From: Nyssa sinensis
Lineage: Eukaryota; Streptophyta; Magnoliopsida; Cornales; Nyssaceae
Direction: 5' to 3'
NCBI GenBank assembly: GCA_008638375.1
Contig: CM018048.1
Coordinates: forward strand, 10,636,040 to 10,700,039
Length of the DNA: 64,000 nucleotides
This document shows, piece after piece, positions 38,401-48,292 of this stretch. The notes beneath the pieces were generated by a model. It had not been told where the DNA came from, ran no database searches, and saw only the letters and a list, made by a program, of their open reading frames with translations. A program made the position numbers and the translations under genes. How positions within the stretch are numbered: the stretch's first letter is position 1; every line of letters starts with the position of its first letter.

Positions 38401-41400
38401 GGCAGATCAAGATCAGAGTTAGAAGAATGAAATGGATCGGTAGACGGCAAGGTAGGTGGAAGATGTGAGAGAGAAGGTCTAACAGGAAGAGTGACTGGAG
38501 CTGTAACTTGGTGACAACGAACATACACCTAAGAAACAGGAGGGTGAGTACGAACACTGGTAGGTAAAACTAGGTCAAGAAATAATGGTGTTTGTAACTG
38601 ATTTCCTTTTGGAGAATAATAGGGAATAGTTTCAAAGAAAGTGACATCAACACTGACAAAGTGTTTACGTAAAATAGGACTGTAGCACCTTTAACCATTG
38701 TGTGCGTGAGTAACTAAGAAATATGCATTTATAAGCATGAGGGTCAAGTTTTTCACGACCAGGCTGCAGGTCATACACAAACGAAACACATCCAAAAACT
38801 TTGGGGGAAAGAGAGAAAGGTGTTTTATCAAGAAACATGATATTAAAATGTGATTTTTCCTATAGAATGCGAGAAGACATCCTATTTAAAAGATACGTAG
38901 CTGTAATGATAACATCCCCCTAAAAACACTTGGGAACATGCATTTAGATCATAAGGGCATGAGCTATAGTAAGGATGAGACCATTCTTTCTTTATGCAAT
39001 CCCATTTTGTTGGGGGGTGGTGACACAGGATGTTTGGTGTATAATGCTTTTGGACTCAAGAAACTGTTTAAAATGACTGTCTTTATACTCTTGAGCATTA
39101 TCAGTTTGAAAAGTTAACAATTTAGCATTGAATTGATTAGGAATTTCAACATAAAAAGATTGAAAAGTATTAAATAATTGAGAACGATTTTTAAGCACAT
39201 ACACCCATGTCAAACGAGAATGATTATCAATAAAAATAACAAAATATCGAGAACCACATAAACTAGTGGTCCAAGATGGTCTCCAAATATTAGAATGAAC
39301 TAGTGCAAAATATTGGAAACAAGGGGGGTCAGCATGTAGAGGAAATGAAACTCTACGATGCTTACTAAGTTCACATGTCTCACAATTAAAACTAGAAAAA
39401 TCAGATAAAGTAGGAACTAAGTGACAAAGATTTGCAGAAGACGGGTGTCCAAGGCGATAGTGCCACTGATAAGGAGAAACAACGGAATGTAGAGCAGAAG
39501 GAGTCGACTAACAAGATGACTGAAGGTAGTAGAGTATCCATTCTTCTTATATCCCCCACCAATTATCCTCTTCATCTTTAGATCCTGAAATTCACAATAA
39601 GAGGTATAGAAGGCATTGAACAGTTGAAGGACTGAGTAAGTTTACGAATAGACAGCAAATTCAAAGAAAATTGGGGTATGTATAAAATATATGAAAAAGT
39701 GAGACCAGAAGTGCAAACACTACTAATTTCTTGAATATAAGCTTTAGTTTTATTAGCAATAGTGACAAAGGAGGGAGACGAATGACGAAAAATATTAGAA
39801 AGAAGAGACAAATTACCTATCATATGATTAAACGCCCTAGAATCAAGAATCCAAGGAGTACTAGAAGAAGAATGAAGACATGTGTTACCTGACGAGACCA
39901 AATTGGCTGTGGAAGTAGAAGAGGTATTGGCACGCTAAAGAATAGAATCACACTCGATCTTGGAAATAATGATTTGATCTTTAGAAACTGATTCAGAATG
40001 CTCCCCCTCAAGTGTAGCCTGGTTAGCCCAAGTGGGCTTGCCATGGAGTTTCCAACAGTAGTCAATAGAATGATTATTTTGGCCACAATGAGTGCACCAC
40101 TTGGAGCGATGACCATTGCAACCACCACGATTACCATGACCACCACGATCACGATTACCACTAGGAGAAACACGCCCAACATTATTTCCAGGAGGTGTAG
40201 CAAGAGCAAAACGAGTGTTATTCTCTGGAGTAGAAGAATGAATGGCAGCTCTCCGAACACGAGCAAAAGTCTTACTAACAGTGGGAACATCCTTACCAGA
40301 TAGAATCTGAGAACTGATAGGAGCAAGTTCTAGTTTGAGACCAGAGAGAAACTTAGCAACTCGAAATTCCTCCCTGTGTTGTTGAGTTTTCAAGTCAGTG
40401 ATCAACGGTTGATTGACATTTAACTCATCCCACATACCTTTGAAGATGGAAAAATATTCTTTCACCGAGTGGTCTCCTTGTTGGAAGGAAAAAATGTCCT
40501 GATAGATTTGATAAATACGAGAGAGATTTTGATCAGAAGAATAAAGGTCTTGCCAAGTGTCCCAAATGGCTTTGGAAGATTCCAAACAAGCGACATTATT
40601 GAAAATATTTGGTTCCAAGCTGTTCCAAAGCCAAAACATAATCTGAGCATTTTCTTATTCCCAGGCAGGAACCTTGGTGACATTAGTAGGTTTGGTGGTT
40701 ACAAGATAAGAAACCTTACCACATGCTTTTAGTGAAACCGACACGGTGTGAGACCATTGAAAGTAATTAGAACCCTTCAATTTTGTATTGGTCAGTGATC
40801 CAATAAAAAAAGAATCTTTGTTGTCCAATTGATCGGCCATGATAGGACAAAGAAATTGTTAGAGCAAAGATTTGAGAATAGAAGAATTTTTGAAGGGGTG
40901 AAAACTCCCCCTTGGAAGTTTAAAGGAATTTTTTTGAACACTTTTTTCTTTTGGATTAAAAAAGAATACCTTATGTATTTAGATGGACTTATGAATTTTT
41001 TGGGAGAACTTAGGCTTTATTTGATGTAGCCGGTCCCTTCTTTTGTATATGCGAGGTGCCTTTCTCGGGCCCCTTTGATCAATTCAAGATCCTTTTACCG
41101 ATCAAAAAAAATATAATAAATATATTGTGGTATTTTGGAAAAAGGTTAGGTTAGGTTTGTAATTTTGTACGAGGATATTTTTGATTTTTTAGTGATTAAT
41201 TAGGGTTAAAATGGTAAATTTGTAGTAGGGACATTAATAACAAGGTGGAACAATGGAAAGCAAAATGGGGTAACCAATTTTGGTCTCAAGTGCAGCCCAA
41301 CTGTGTTTTGGGCCCTAGACGCAAAAGCCAACCGAAATGCCAAATATTTGGGCCTCCAAACACAATGCCAAACGGGGCCTTAATAGTTTTTCTTGAAACT

Positions 41401-43757
41401 TGAGCGTTGCGGCATTTGATACATGTGTAGAAGATAAATCCTAGAGGGGTGACGTCTCTGACATGACAGACTGGCTGCTTCTTGTTCTAGAAATATTGCA
41501 TTACTGGCGGTAGGATTAGCATTATGCCATAAGAAGAGAGAGAGAGAGAGAGAGGGAGGGGGGGGTTGATACTTGAGTGCCTTTATTTTATTCTTAATTT
41601 CAATTATGTACATTAGCTAGATATTGTAAGTTGATCCTTTGCAACTTCAATCCCTGGAGATGTTGGAGTTCAAGCAGTTTTTTGGCTAAAGCTTAGGATA
41701 AGTGACTATAATTGTTGCAAATGCATTTATTTGTACCTTTCTCTTTAATTACATGATCAGGTTAACTATAATATAAATTTAGTTGTCAAGGAAAAAGTGG
41801 GGGATAAAAAATAGGTGGTCAGCCTTCCTGATAGTAGGAACACCTTTTTTCTTAATGTGCTAGTATAGATTCATACAGTGAAATTTTAGGAAACAGTTAA
41901 AGAATGCAGTTATAGGCCCTAATATGAAAGAAAAATATCTTTTGTTGAGTTATTTTTGAATTCTTGTCTTTTAGATGGATTTGGATATATATAGAAAGAA
42001 AAAAATTGATTTTGAAGTAGAAGTAAAAAAACAGTTGTAGCTGCTGCCATCCATAAATTTATTGTGAACTATGGGCTCTTACTTGTTTGTCGTTTCTTTG
42101 GATTTGGTTTGCATTTCTTTTTCCTCCTGGTAAAAGTGCTGACAAGAAACTAATTGCAGAATAGCATCTGTAATATCAAAGATGGGATTTGTATTCTTGG
42201 AGCAGGGCTTCTCCAAATTTCTGGTTCCAATATGCATTTCAATCAGTATATGCTGTAGTGGTTCAGGACTTGTGTACCAGGTATATCAATCTCTTGACAT
42301 TTTCTGACGTTTCGCTACTTTCACAATTACTTGTTTACCCGGTATATCAATCACTTGACATTTTCTGACATTTGGCTACTTTCACAATTATATTCCAATT
42401 ATTTTGATGCACCACATTCAAAAGATCAAGGCTACACATGTAAACCTTTTCACCATATTGCCATGTCTCTCAGCATACATGCATATTGGGCTGTATCAAA
42501 ATGTCCATACCCAGATAAGGTGATGGAGTTGGACACTCACATGTATTCAATATTAGAAACTGCTTCTGCTGCTGCCTTTTCTATTATATCTATCTTGATC
42601 ACTGCTTAACATTGCCTTGCATTCCAACTACTTGGTGAAACCATCACAATGACTCAAAACATATTATTCCTATCAAACAGACACGGGGCTTGAAGCATGG
42701 GAGAGCGATTGTAGTTTCCACATGTGCTGCTGTGGCATCCATTGTGACTGGTGTACTTGCTGGTATGCTTGCTTTGGGTGAACGATTGCCTTCAGCTCCA
42801 GTAGCTCGGCTTTTACTGTTGCTTGGATGGTAAACTTCAATGCAATTTGCCCATTTTTTCACTTAATTTTCTGACAAAGACAAGAGCTAGTGTGTTTGAC
42901 CTAAGCTCCCAGATTCAAGCATGGGTTCTTAATCTGGACATGTATATACAAAAGTGAAGGAGCCCACCCTAGGGATTGTATATGCTGACAATCATCATAA
43001 TTGGATGTTTCTGGATTATCTGATTTTTGAGACTTGCGTGGCACATTGTCAAATAATTTATGCTTTCCTGTTTAGAATAATAGTATGGGAATTAGATTAT
43101 ATGGTTCAAATGACTGATAATGTTATTTCCATATCATGTTCACAATTAGAAGTATTTGACAGGACCTGTTAATTGTTGAGTTCTTATCTTCCACTTGCTA
43201 AGTCATGTCTAAAATGATTGAGGCGTGGGGTATGATGACAAAGATTCAAGATTTTTGCAAGTAAAATTGTTATTGTGTGGCACATTGTCAAATAATTTAT
43301 GCTTTCCTGTTTAGATTAATAGTGTGGGAATTAGATTATATGGTTCAAATAACTGATAATGCTATTTCCATATCATGTTCACAATTAGATGTATTTGACA
43401 GGACCTGTTTATTGTTGAGTTCTTATCTTCCACTTGCTAAGTCATGTCTACAATGATTGAGGCGTGGGGTATGAGCACAAAGATTCAAAATTTTTTGTAA
43501 GTAAAATTGTTATTCACTTTGAGACCTCCAATTGCAGGCTATTTATCATTATAGGTGTGGTTCTACTGGTAAGTTCAACACGGCTAATGCGGCATCTTCC
43601 AAGGCCTTTGCGTCGCTTTGTGCAAAGTGGTGTTGAGAGGAATTTTGGCGCCAAGCGATCTGGATCACTGCGTGCTAGGGAGTCAAGTCCAAGTGCTGTT
43701 ATTCAGGCTACCACATTGCATCATATGATCTCATCTCCTTCTAAAGAGAAGGCTTGA
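20861..43757 (+). CDS. NIPA9: NIPA-type magnesium transporter, NIPA9-like, nine exons
   Basis: Joining nine exons gives an uninterrupted 344-residue protein ending at the TGA of 43755-43757. Exons: 20861-20971, 22915-23013, 23359-23488, 27520-27608, 34645-34701, 34804-34862, 42160-42280, 42681-42829, 43538-43757. The start [20 protein letters not shown] and the segment [16 protein letters not shown] are hallmarks of plant NIPA (DUF803) proteins, and the closest I recall is Arabidopsis NIPA9 (At5g11960). These are multi-pass membrane proteins thought to move Mg2+. About eight hydrophobic segments are visible here, with a basic loop ([10 protein letters not shown]) near residue 155 and a cytosolic tail from about residue 285. 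Intron 1 uses a GC donor (AAG|GCACGT), because the nearest GT donor would give a stop in exon 2. Intron 3 uses GTAGCG although GTAAGT lies 5 nt downstream. Introns 3, 4 and 6 exceed 4 kb and carry mobile elements, yet no exon is damaged, so the gene is probably functional. The gene converges with the LOG gene. Confidence 0.93.
21728..22356. mobile_element. Possible DNA-transposon remnant in NIPA intron 1
   Basis: The two ends carry related phrases ('cgcatcaacaaggacatgtgaca' on the left, 'gacatgaacttggtacc...gatatccatgcttctta' on the right). The right end resembles the right end of the candidate element at 29935-30432. The interior is AT-rich and non-coding. Inverted ends are weak and no target-site duplication is clear, so this is tentative. 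Confidence 0.3.
23640..25160 (+). pseudogene. RTE-type LINE fragment in NIPA intron 3, split by a MITE
   Basis: Plus-strand frames give the 3' part of a plant RTE LINE reverse transcriptase. The segment [19 protein letters not shown] (about 23680-23730) is followed by degraded segments corresponding to the conserved 'hkMxxxxMxxLRxmxG' region (about 24040-24070) and the final part (about 24950-25150). Several stops and frame changes are present, so it is inactive. The 24196-24941 segment is a later insertion, and the LINE reading resumes after it. The 5' part of the element is missing, as is usual for LINEs. Confidence 0.7.
24196..24941. mobile_element. MITE (746 bp) nested in the RTE LINE
   Basis: The left end is TAGTGTTTTAAAA and the right end, on the other strand, is CAGTGTTTTAAAA. 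The flanks TCTTTAAC (24188-24195) and TCCGTAAC (24942-24949) look like an 8-bp duplication with two changes. Removing the insert restores the LINE reading across the site. The size and an 8-bp duplication suggest a non-autonomous hAT element. It contains no transposase. Confidence 0.65.
26393..26428. repeat. (GA)n microsatellite in NIPA intron 3
   Basis: About 36 bp of GA repeat with a single interruption (gggaga). Confidence 0.85.
26590..27300. other. GC-richer unassigned segment in NIPA intron 3
   Basis: This 0.7 kb stretch is clearly richer in G and C than the intron around it, and one plus frame is open for about 108 codons (26595-26921). The translation matches no family I know. It looks like part of a mobile element, but I see no terminal repeats or conserved domain. 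Confidence 0.3.
27609..29278. other. NIPA intron 4, part before the gypsy insertion
   Basis: Non-coding intron sequence. The open frame near 28564-28896 has no similarity I can name. The stretch 28130-28350 contains GA-rich runs. No element boundary is visible. Confidence 0.4.
29279..29616 (+). repeat. 5' LTR of the gypsy derivative
   Basis: It starts TGATGGGGAACATGAAGG and ends CTTGCACCA, and aligns along its length with the 3' LTR. A CT-rich block (29520-29560) precedes the end. A T run at 29311-29324 is absent from the 3' copy. Confidence 0.85.
29620..29632 (+). promoter_or_regulatory. Primer-binding site (initiator tRNA-Met type)
   Basis: TGGTATCAGAACC starts three bases after the 5' LTR. 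The common form in plant LTR elements is TGGTATCAGAGCC, so one base differs. Confidence 0.85.
29935..30432. mobile_element. Candidate DNA element nested in the gypsy leader
   Basis: The left end carries GATGCACGAACAC and the right end, on the other strand, GATGCGCAAACAT, which agree at 9 of 13 positions. The interior is AT-rich with repeated 'gtgtcc', 'cgtgtc' phrases and is unlike the CATC-rich leader on each side. No target duplication is evident. Confidence 0.4.
31660..33400 (+). pseudogene. Gypsy gag-protease region remnant
   Basis: Plus-strand frames encode pieces of the protease and linker region of a Ty3-gypsy polyprotein. The segment [17 protein letters not shown] (about 32065-32130) is followed in another frame by [18 protein letters not shown] (about 32190-32245) and then a Lys/Glu-rich linker (32306-32640). 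Stops and frame changes are frequent. No reverse transcriptase or integrase motif appears before the 3' LTR, although a short stretch near 33170-33250 may be the end of pol. The missing part is several kb compared with a complete gypsy element. Confidence 0.65.
33410..33731 (+). repeat. 3' LTR of the gypsy derivative
   Basis: It starts TGATGGGAATAGGAAGG directly after the purine tract agggagaaa and ends CCTGCACCA. It matches 29279-29616 apart from substitutions and small indels. Confidence 0.85.
34863..36538. other. NIPA intron 6, part before the copia element
   Basis: Non-coding intron sequence. A short imperfect direct repeat around 'aggattgtc...tggtgttttggat' occurs at about 35312 and 35355, and a small 'gtagatctac' motif cluster lies near 35925-36015. 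The open frames here are not convincing. Confidence 0.4.
36539..36747 (-). repeat. Putative 3' LTR of the copia element
   Basis: On the minus strand it begins TGTTGTAAATATTGAC next to a purine tract and contains a TATA-like 'gactataaatattg'. The outer end is placed at 36539 because it gives TGTT...AACA ends. This end is uncertain because no second LTR exists for comparison. Confidence 0.5.
37048..40840 (-). pseudogene. Copia gag-pol polyprotein, broken
   Basis: Gag starts at the ATG of 40840 and runs in one frame to a zinc knuckle, [14 protein letters not shown] (CX2CX4HX4C, near 40050-40095). In-frame stops fall at 40655-40657 and about 39935-39937. The protease motif reads [13 protein letters not shown] (about 39815-39855), where relatives have Gly after Asp-Ser, so a key residue is changed. 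Integrase core (38992-39213) and reverse transcriptase (38059-38244 and 37048-37782) follow in shifted frames. The catalytic YVDD lies at 37699-37710. The RNase H part includes [20 protein letters not shown]. Coding order and motifs leave little doubt about the family. Confidence 0.85.
40851..41115 (+). mobile_element. LINE (L1-type) 3' tail
   Basis: The plus frame encodes the end of an L1-type ORF2 (NRRIFEGVK and [20 protein letters not shown]). An untranslated tail follows and ends 'ttttaccgatcaaaaaaaa' at about 41110. This is a 5'-truncated insertion. Its start cannot be fixed within a few bases because it abuts the copia gag start. A related tail lies at 46415-46810. Confidence 0.7.
41116..42159. 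other. Remainder of NIPA intron 6
   Basis: Non-coding intron sequence. The segment 41270-41385 ('gccaaccgaaatgccaaat...gccaaacggggcc') looks like one end of a MITE, but no partner end is visible. A GA run lies at about 41536-41557. Confidence 0.4.
43038..43514. repeat. Tandem duplication in NIPA intron 8, period 239 bp
   Basis: The segment 43038-43276 is repeated at 43277-43514 with a handful of substitutions (for example gtttagaataatagtatgg versus gtttagattaatagtgtgg). The second copy ends about 23 bp before the acceptor of exon 9, so duplicated sequence lies close to the branch-point region. Confidence 0.9.
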
Positions 43758-46414
43758 AATGAAAATACAAGAAAAAATGCAGCACATGCTTACACCTGAA
43801 AGGTTCTTGCAAAAATTGTGAATCTTTGGTGTTGAACATGAGTAGGTGGTGGTTCTTGTTGAGGCTGGTGTGTACAGTATGTAGTCTATCTGCTAATAAC
43901 AGGGTTATCGGAGGGTATGAAATTTTTGAGATGATTCATTTAATGAGACAATTTACACCATATATTGTGGTCTCTTTGTTTGACTGTTAATATCTTTCCA
44001 GAATCCATTTTAGGACTTCCATCTTAATCATGATTCTATGAATATGGTTAAACAAACCTTGGTTTGTTTGGAAGTGATTTGGAGGCAGAATGATTTCTTA
44101 TTTGTTATCTGAGAGTGTAACTGTTAATTGCGTGATGTTTCTTGCACGTCAAAATTAAATCTGAACGATGGAATAAGAGGGTTGAGTATGTTAACTCTAA
44201 TCTTATCTTACGTCTACATTTTCCACTTGCATAAGATATAATCTATACCAAGGAGGTGGTGGTAAATGATTATTTGATCCAATCTTATCTTTCTATCGGG
44301 TTGTTCAAGCAGGGCGTTAAAGAAGCCTGTGTAACCTACCCTACAATGCATTTGAAGTTCTGCCTGGTCCCTACCATGTGCTTATCTGCTCCAATGCAAT
44401 GTGTATATGAGAATTCAGCTTAATAATGCTGCTTGGTATACAACTTATCATTATTTGGTATATGCTTTCCAATAGAAGACCGTAACCCTTCTGCCTGCAA
44501 CAAAAGCTTCCATTTTATCACCATTATTTGAAATCCTTTTTTTTTTTTTAAAAAAAAAATATCTTACATAGATTAATCTCACAAAGAACAGCAAAAGGAT
44601 GCCTTCAATTCACTTGTGGTTTATTTGTTCAAGACTCCAAACATGCATTTGGAGGAGTTTTGAAAGATTATTTTGGAAAAGGATAGCCAAATATGATGGT
44701 GCATGGCTCCAGAGGAAAGGGTGGTATCTCTTCATATGGTTTATAAAAGTTACCAATACATAATCTGGAATCTTTATTTTGTGTAGGTATGAGTGCACGC
44801 AGGTGTGTTTCCTCATAAATTTTGTTGCCATAGTAGAAATCTCGGAAATGATGATGATGCCAAAGTAACAAACGACAACCAGGACAATGTCTGGAAATAG
44901 AGCTGATTGCAAGTAAGAAATAAAGTTAAAAGGGGGGACCCCTACCCTGCCCCTCCCTCTCCCTCATTGAGTACCGCTGCAGTTGCTGGCTTTTCAATCA
45001 CCGCAGCGACTCTTTTGGGGGTCAAGGAGAGAGAGGGACCTCCAGGGACAGAATCAACAGTCATTTCCACCCTTTACTAACAAGACCAAAAGGTCCACCA
45101 TAGCCTAAAACAATCCAAACCCAATCTCGAAAATCTCATTGTATTGGCTGTAGCATCCTACAATTCAAATTGGACAAAATAGGCACATTTGGTTCCCCCC
45201 TGACAGTAGGTGATCCCATGAGAACTCCATGTGAGTTGTAGTTGGCAGCTTCAAAAAAGGCCAAGCATAAGTAAAGAGAGCAATACAAAATCACTAATTA
45301 TTCCAACTCAGCCGGTCTCCTAAAATTTGGGAACAAATGGGTTCCCAGTGGTACTGTGCCCTTTGGCAAGTCCATGTCTCCTGCCTGCCATTAGTAAAGA
45401 ACATTCAGGGTGTCTCAGAGAAGCACCTTCATGGAAGCTGCTAGGTTAATTTCTAATTGCCTAATTTAAGTACCATTGCCGAAAAAGTAATCTAAGGTGA
45501 TTAAAAATGTAAAAACTTCAATTCATTCAAGGTGAAAATATACCAACTTACAACAATCTCAAAAGTTAATCCTCTAAAACTAATGACAAGTAGCAAGTGG
45601 AATGATGCCTTTTACTTGTGACTTGAGATGCAGAATTATTATAAAGTGGTTGGACTAAACGTATAATCTACAAACAATGGCATGAATGTTCATCTTAGAA
45701 GTTCTACCAAGTATGAAATCTGCAGCTTAGAAATGGGGTGAGGACCTGTAGGTACATGGTTTATCTCAGCCATGTCGCAATATTCTATTAATTCCAGGTT
45801 GGACACTTACAAAGTTTGAATTACATGTCATCTAATCACGTCCACACACCCATCACTTGTATGGGGATACATGTCCATACTAAGGTGGTCACATTGATAT
45901 CTAAGTTTTAGCTTGAGTGCCAGATAAAGGACATATGCAAGGCTATCTTCTCCTAACGAGGCAAGGTGATCTCAGGATACCTCCTCCTTGTGATTGGCCA
46001 CCCCTTCTCTATCTTGAATCGAGAACTTCAGGCCGTGGTCCTTTGATACCGGTGAGGTGATCTTGAGAACTGCTCCCTTAACTGAATTAAGGTTAATGTA
46101 TAGGCAAGCTACACTATCTTAGGTCAAGCAGTGTCAGTTCCCTAGCTCAGCTCACAACTGCCTCTGTCTTAGTCTCGCATAACTTTGACTCCCACCACTT
46201 TGTGGTTACCTGAGGCTCGGGACAGACCTTAGGAGGCTCTTAGAGCCTGATGCGCAACTATGATATGGCTCTCATGTCATGTCATAGTCTCTTTAATAGG
46301 ACTATTGGGATTATGTGGTTTGGAGGCTAAAGTTGTGAATTTGCCAAGGTGTGTCTTGAACCAAGTTCTAGCTGCATACTTTGGCCTTTCTAGAAAAGAG
46401 CGATTTCTGACATC
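43758..46414. other. Intergenic DNA after the NIPA gene
   Basis: The 3' untranslated region of the transporter should occupy the first few hundred bases. I cannot fix its polyadenylation site. The rest is non-coding with no clear element. A stretch of mixed C-rich sequence at 45950-46250 may be an old repeat. Confidence 0.4.
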
Positions 46415-46810
46415 TTTTTCTTTTCTCTTTCTTGTAAGTAAAGTCTTACTAAAAAGGGCACCTAAAAAGGGCAAACCCACAATACAAAAAAAACAAAAAA
46501 AAGGATGGGCTACAAAAATTAAAGCCCAAGACTACCCCCAAAAAATTAAAAAGTTTTTCTAAATATATAGGATAGTCTTTCTTAATCCAAAAGAAAAGAC
46601 AACACAAGAATCTATCTTTAAGTCTCTGAGTGAGGATTTTCACCCCTTCAAAAATTCTACTATTTCTTTCCTGCCAAAGGCACCACAGAAGACAAATAGG
46701 GGTCATCCTCCAAGCAATACGCAGTTCCTTCCGGATCCTTTTGCACCACCATCCCACAAGAACCTCTTGGAATGAAGCCGACATGCCATCTAAGGCAGAT
46801 AATGTCACTA
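46415..46810 (-). mobile_element. LINE (L1-type) 3' fragment
   Basis: The minus frame (46449-46808) encodes the end of an L1-type ORF2, including TPICLLWCLWQERNSRIFEG and FFWIKKDYPIYLEKLFNFLG. It is followed by a T-rich untranslated tail ending in A-rich sequence near 46415-46440. It shares the RIFEGVK and FFWIKK motifs with the tail at 40851-41115, so both come from related elements. It is 5'-truncated and inactive. Confidence 0.7.
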
Positions 46811-48292
46811 CTATGACTGTTGCTCATATCAATTGCTCTCATAGCATGTATGGTTGCCCCCACCTGCCCGTGGTGGGTTCCTAAACCACTCCAACTACCA
46901 TCTGGACATGTGTGGCTGCCCATAACTGCTCAAGATGATCCCCTCAAGGTGATCATGGGTTGACTACTACAAATAGTGCCCTATACCATGTTCAAAAGGC
47001 TGATCAATCAACCAATCAATCAAGAATATCCACACATTCTCTCTCTAGACTGTTTGAACTCACTCTCCGACATTGCCTCGGGAATCCTTCATCTTAAATC
47101 CCTGATCATGAAGTTCTTCTCGCATGTAATATCCACTCTTGTACAAACACCCTCCCTCTCTCATAGCTGTCACCCACAGGATCATACTCATTCAAACTTC
47201 GGACTAATTTATCTCCAACTTCAATTTCAAGGCATGGATTCCACACTGCCAAATGCAGCATAAGAATCCAACTCATTCATATGTATGAGACCTTGCAAAA
47301 GTTGCATAACTTCGAAAATAAATCAAGTTGTTCTCCACTCAACTATCTACTGACAGGCTGCGTATCAATACTTCTCTTTCAAAATCCAAATTATATGCTT
47401 ATTTCCAAGTTTCAAACAGAACTTGTTGAATTCTTAGATGAGGGATTTCTTTAGGCAGAAAATTTGATAAGTGTTCAAATGACAACATAATCCGGAGGTC
47501 TTATGAACATATAATGTCAAAAGTACTATTATAAAATGTTTCTTTCTTCAAGTTGCATCCAAATATTTACAAGCAACTCCAAGAATGATTGTCCCAGATA
47601 GCAAATTATGTTTGGATTCAATTATTCCCCAAAAGCAGGTAATAGGTAGTGCTAGCTTCTTATAGGGATGAGTTTAGTAACAAATTAGCCTGAAGTTACT
47701 TAATCCATATATTATTTGAAAAGAGATATCAGGAAATGTTTATTATACCAATTTATAAAATCAAAAACTTAAAATTCATTTAATTGTAAAGAACCATGCA
47801 CATATTTAGAGGAGGTAATTAAACTACTCTAAAAACCATGCAAAATTTTCAAAATGGAGTCTGCTTGAGTTGCTTGTGATTCAGTTACTTCACTGGAGAG
47901 CCTAAGTTGCCCTCAGCACACTGTAGGTATTGTCATTGCATACACTAAAAGAGGTAATGCTGTACTACAGGACCAATTCACCTTGCACTAATTTTGAATC
48001 TAAAACTGTTTACCAGCTCTTTGCATTTCAAAATATATTTGCCCATTTGTAAGTGGCAACACCCTGTGATGACTATAGAACAGTGTATTGATTGACCAAT
48101 TTTTTATAATCCAAGGATTGTTGTGTAAAACACTAGGATAGTTCTATTATAATTCAAACCACAAAGAATGACAAAAGTACATAGTAATGCACAATATGTG
48201 GCCCTATTTGAGCAGTTTCTATTACATAATTCAAACGATGATGAATCACATCAACAATCAATTGAGAGAAAGACCTACCACCAACAAGAAAT
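46811..48292. other. Intergenic DNA after the LOG gene
   Basis: Non-coding sequence between the LINE fragment and the stop of the LOG gene. The first few hundred bases left of 48293 should be the LOG 3' untranslated region. No further gene or element is seen. Confidence 0.4.

Larger units (their letters stand above)
36539..40850 (-). mobile_element. Copia retrotransposon, 5'-truncated, antisense in NIPA intron 6
   Basis: On the minus strand the order is gag, protease, integrase, reverse transcriptase, RNase H, purine tract and 3' LTR, which is copia order. The purine-rich CTGAGTAGGAG lies at 36748-36758 just before the LTR. The gag ATG is at 40840, but no 5' LTR or tRNA-Met primer site follows it, and a LINE tail begins within about 15 bp instead. 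The 5' end is therefore lost or displaced. Internal stops and frameshifts make it inactive. It lies antisense to the transporter gene and does not interrupt an exon. Confidence 0.85.

Noticed and set aside
39820..40326. A 168-codon hydrophobic open frame on minus
   Set aside because: It is an off-frame shadow of copia gag and protease. The true frame carries the zinc knuckle.
41270..41385. MITE ending in 'gccaaacggggcc'
   Set aside because: Only one end is visible. No inverted partner or target duplication was found.
44610..44912. A 100-codon minus-strand open frame between the two host genes
   Set aside because: No family resemblance, no neighbouring exons, and an overlapping frame shift of the same region is equally open.
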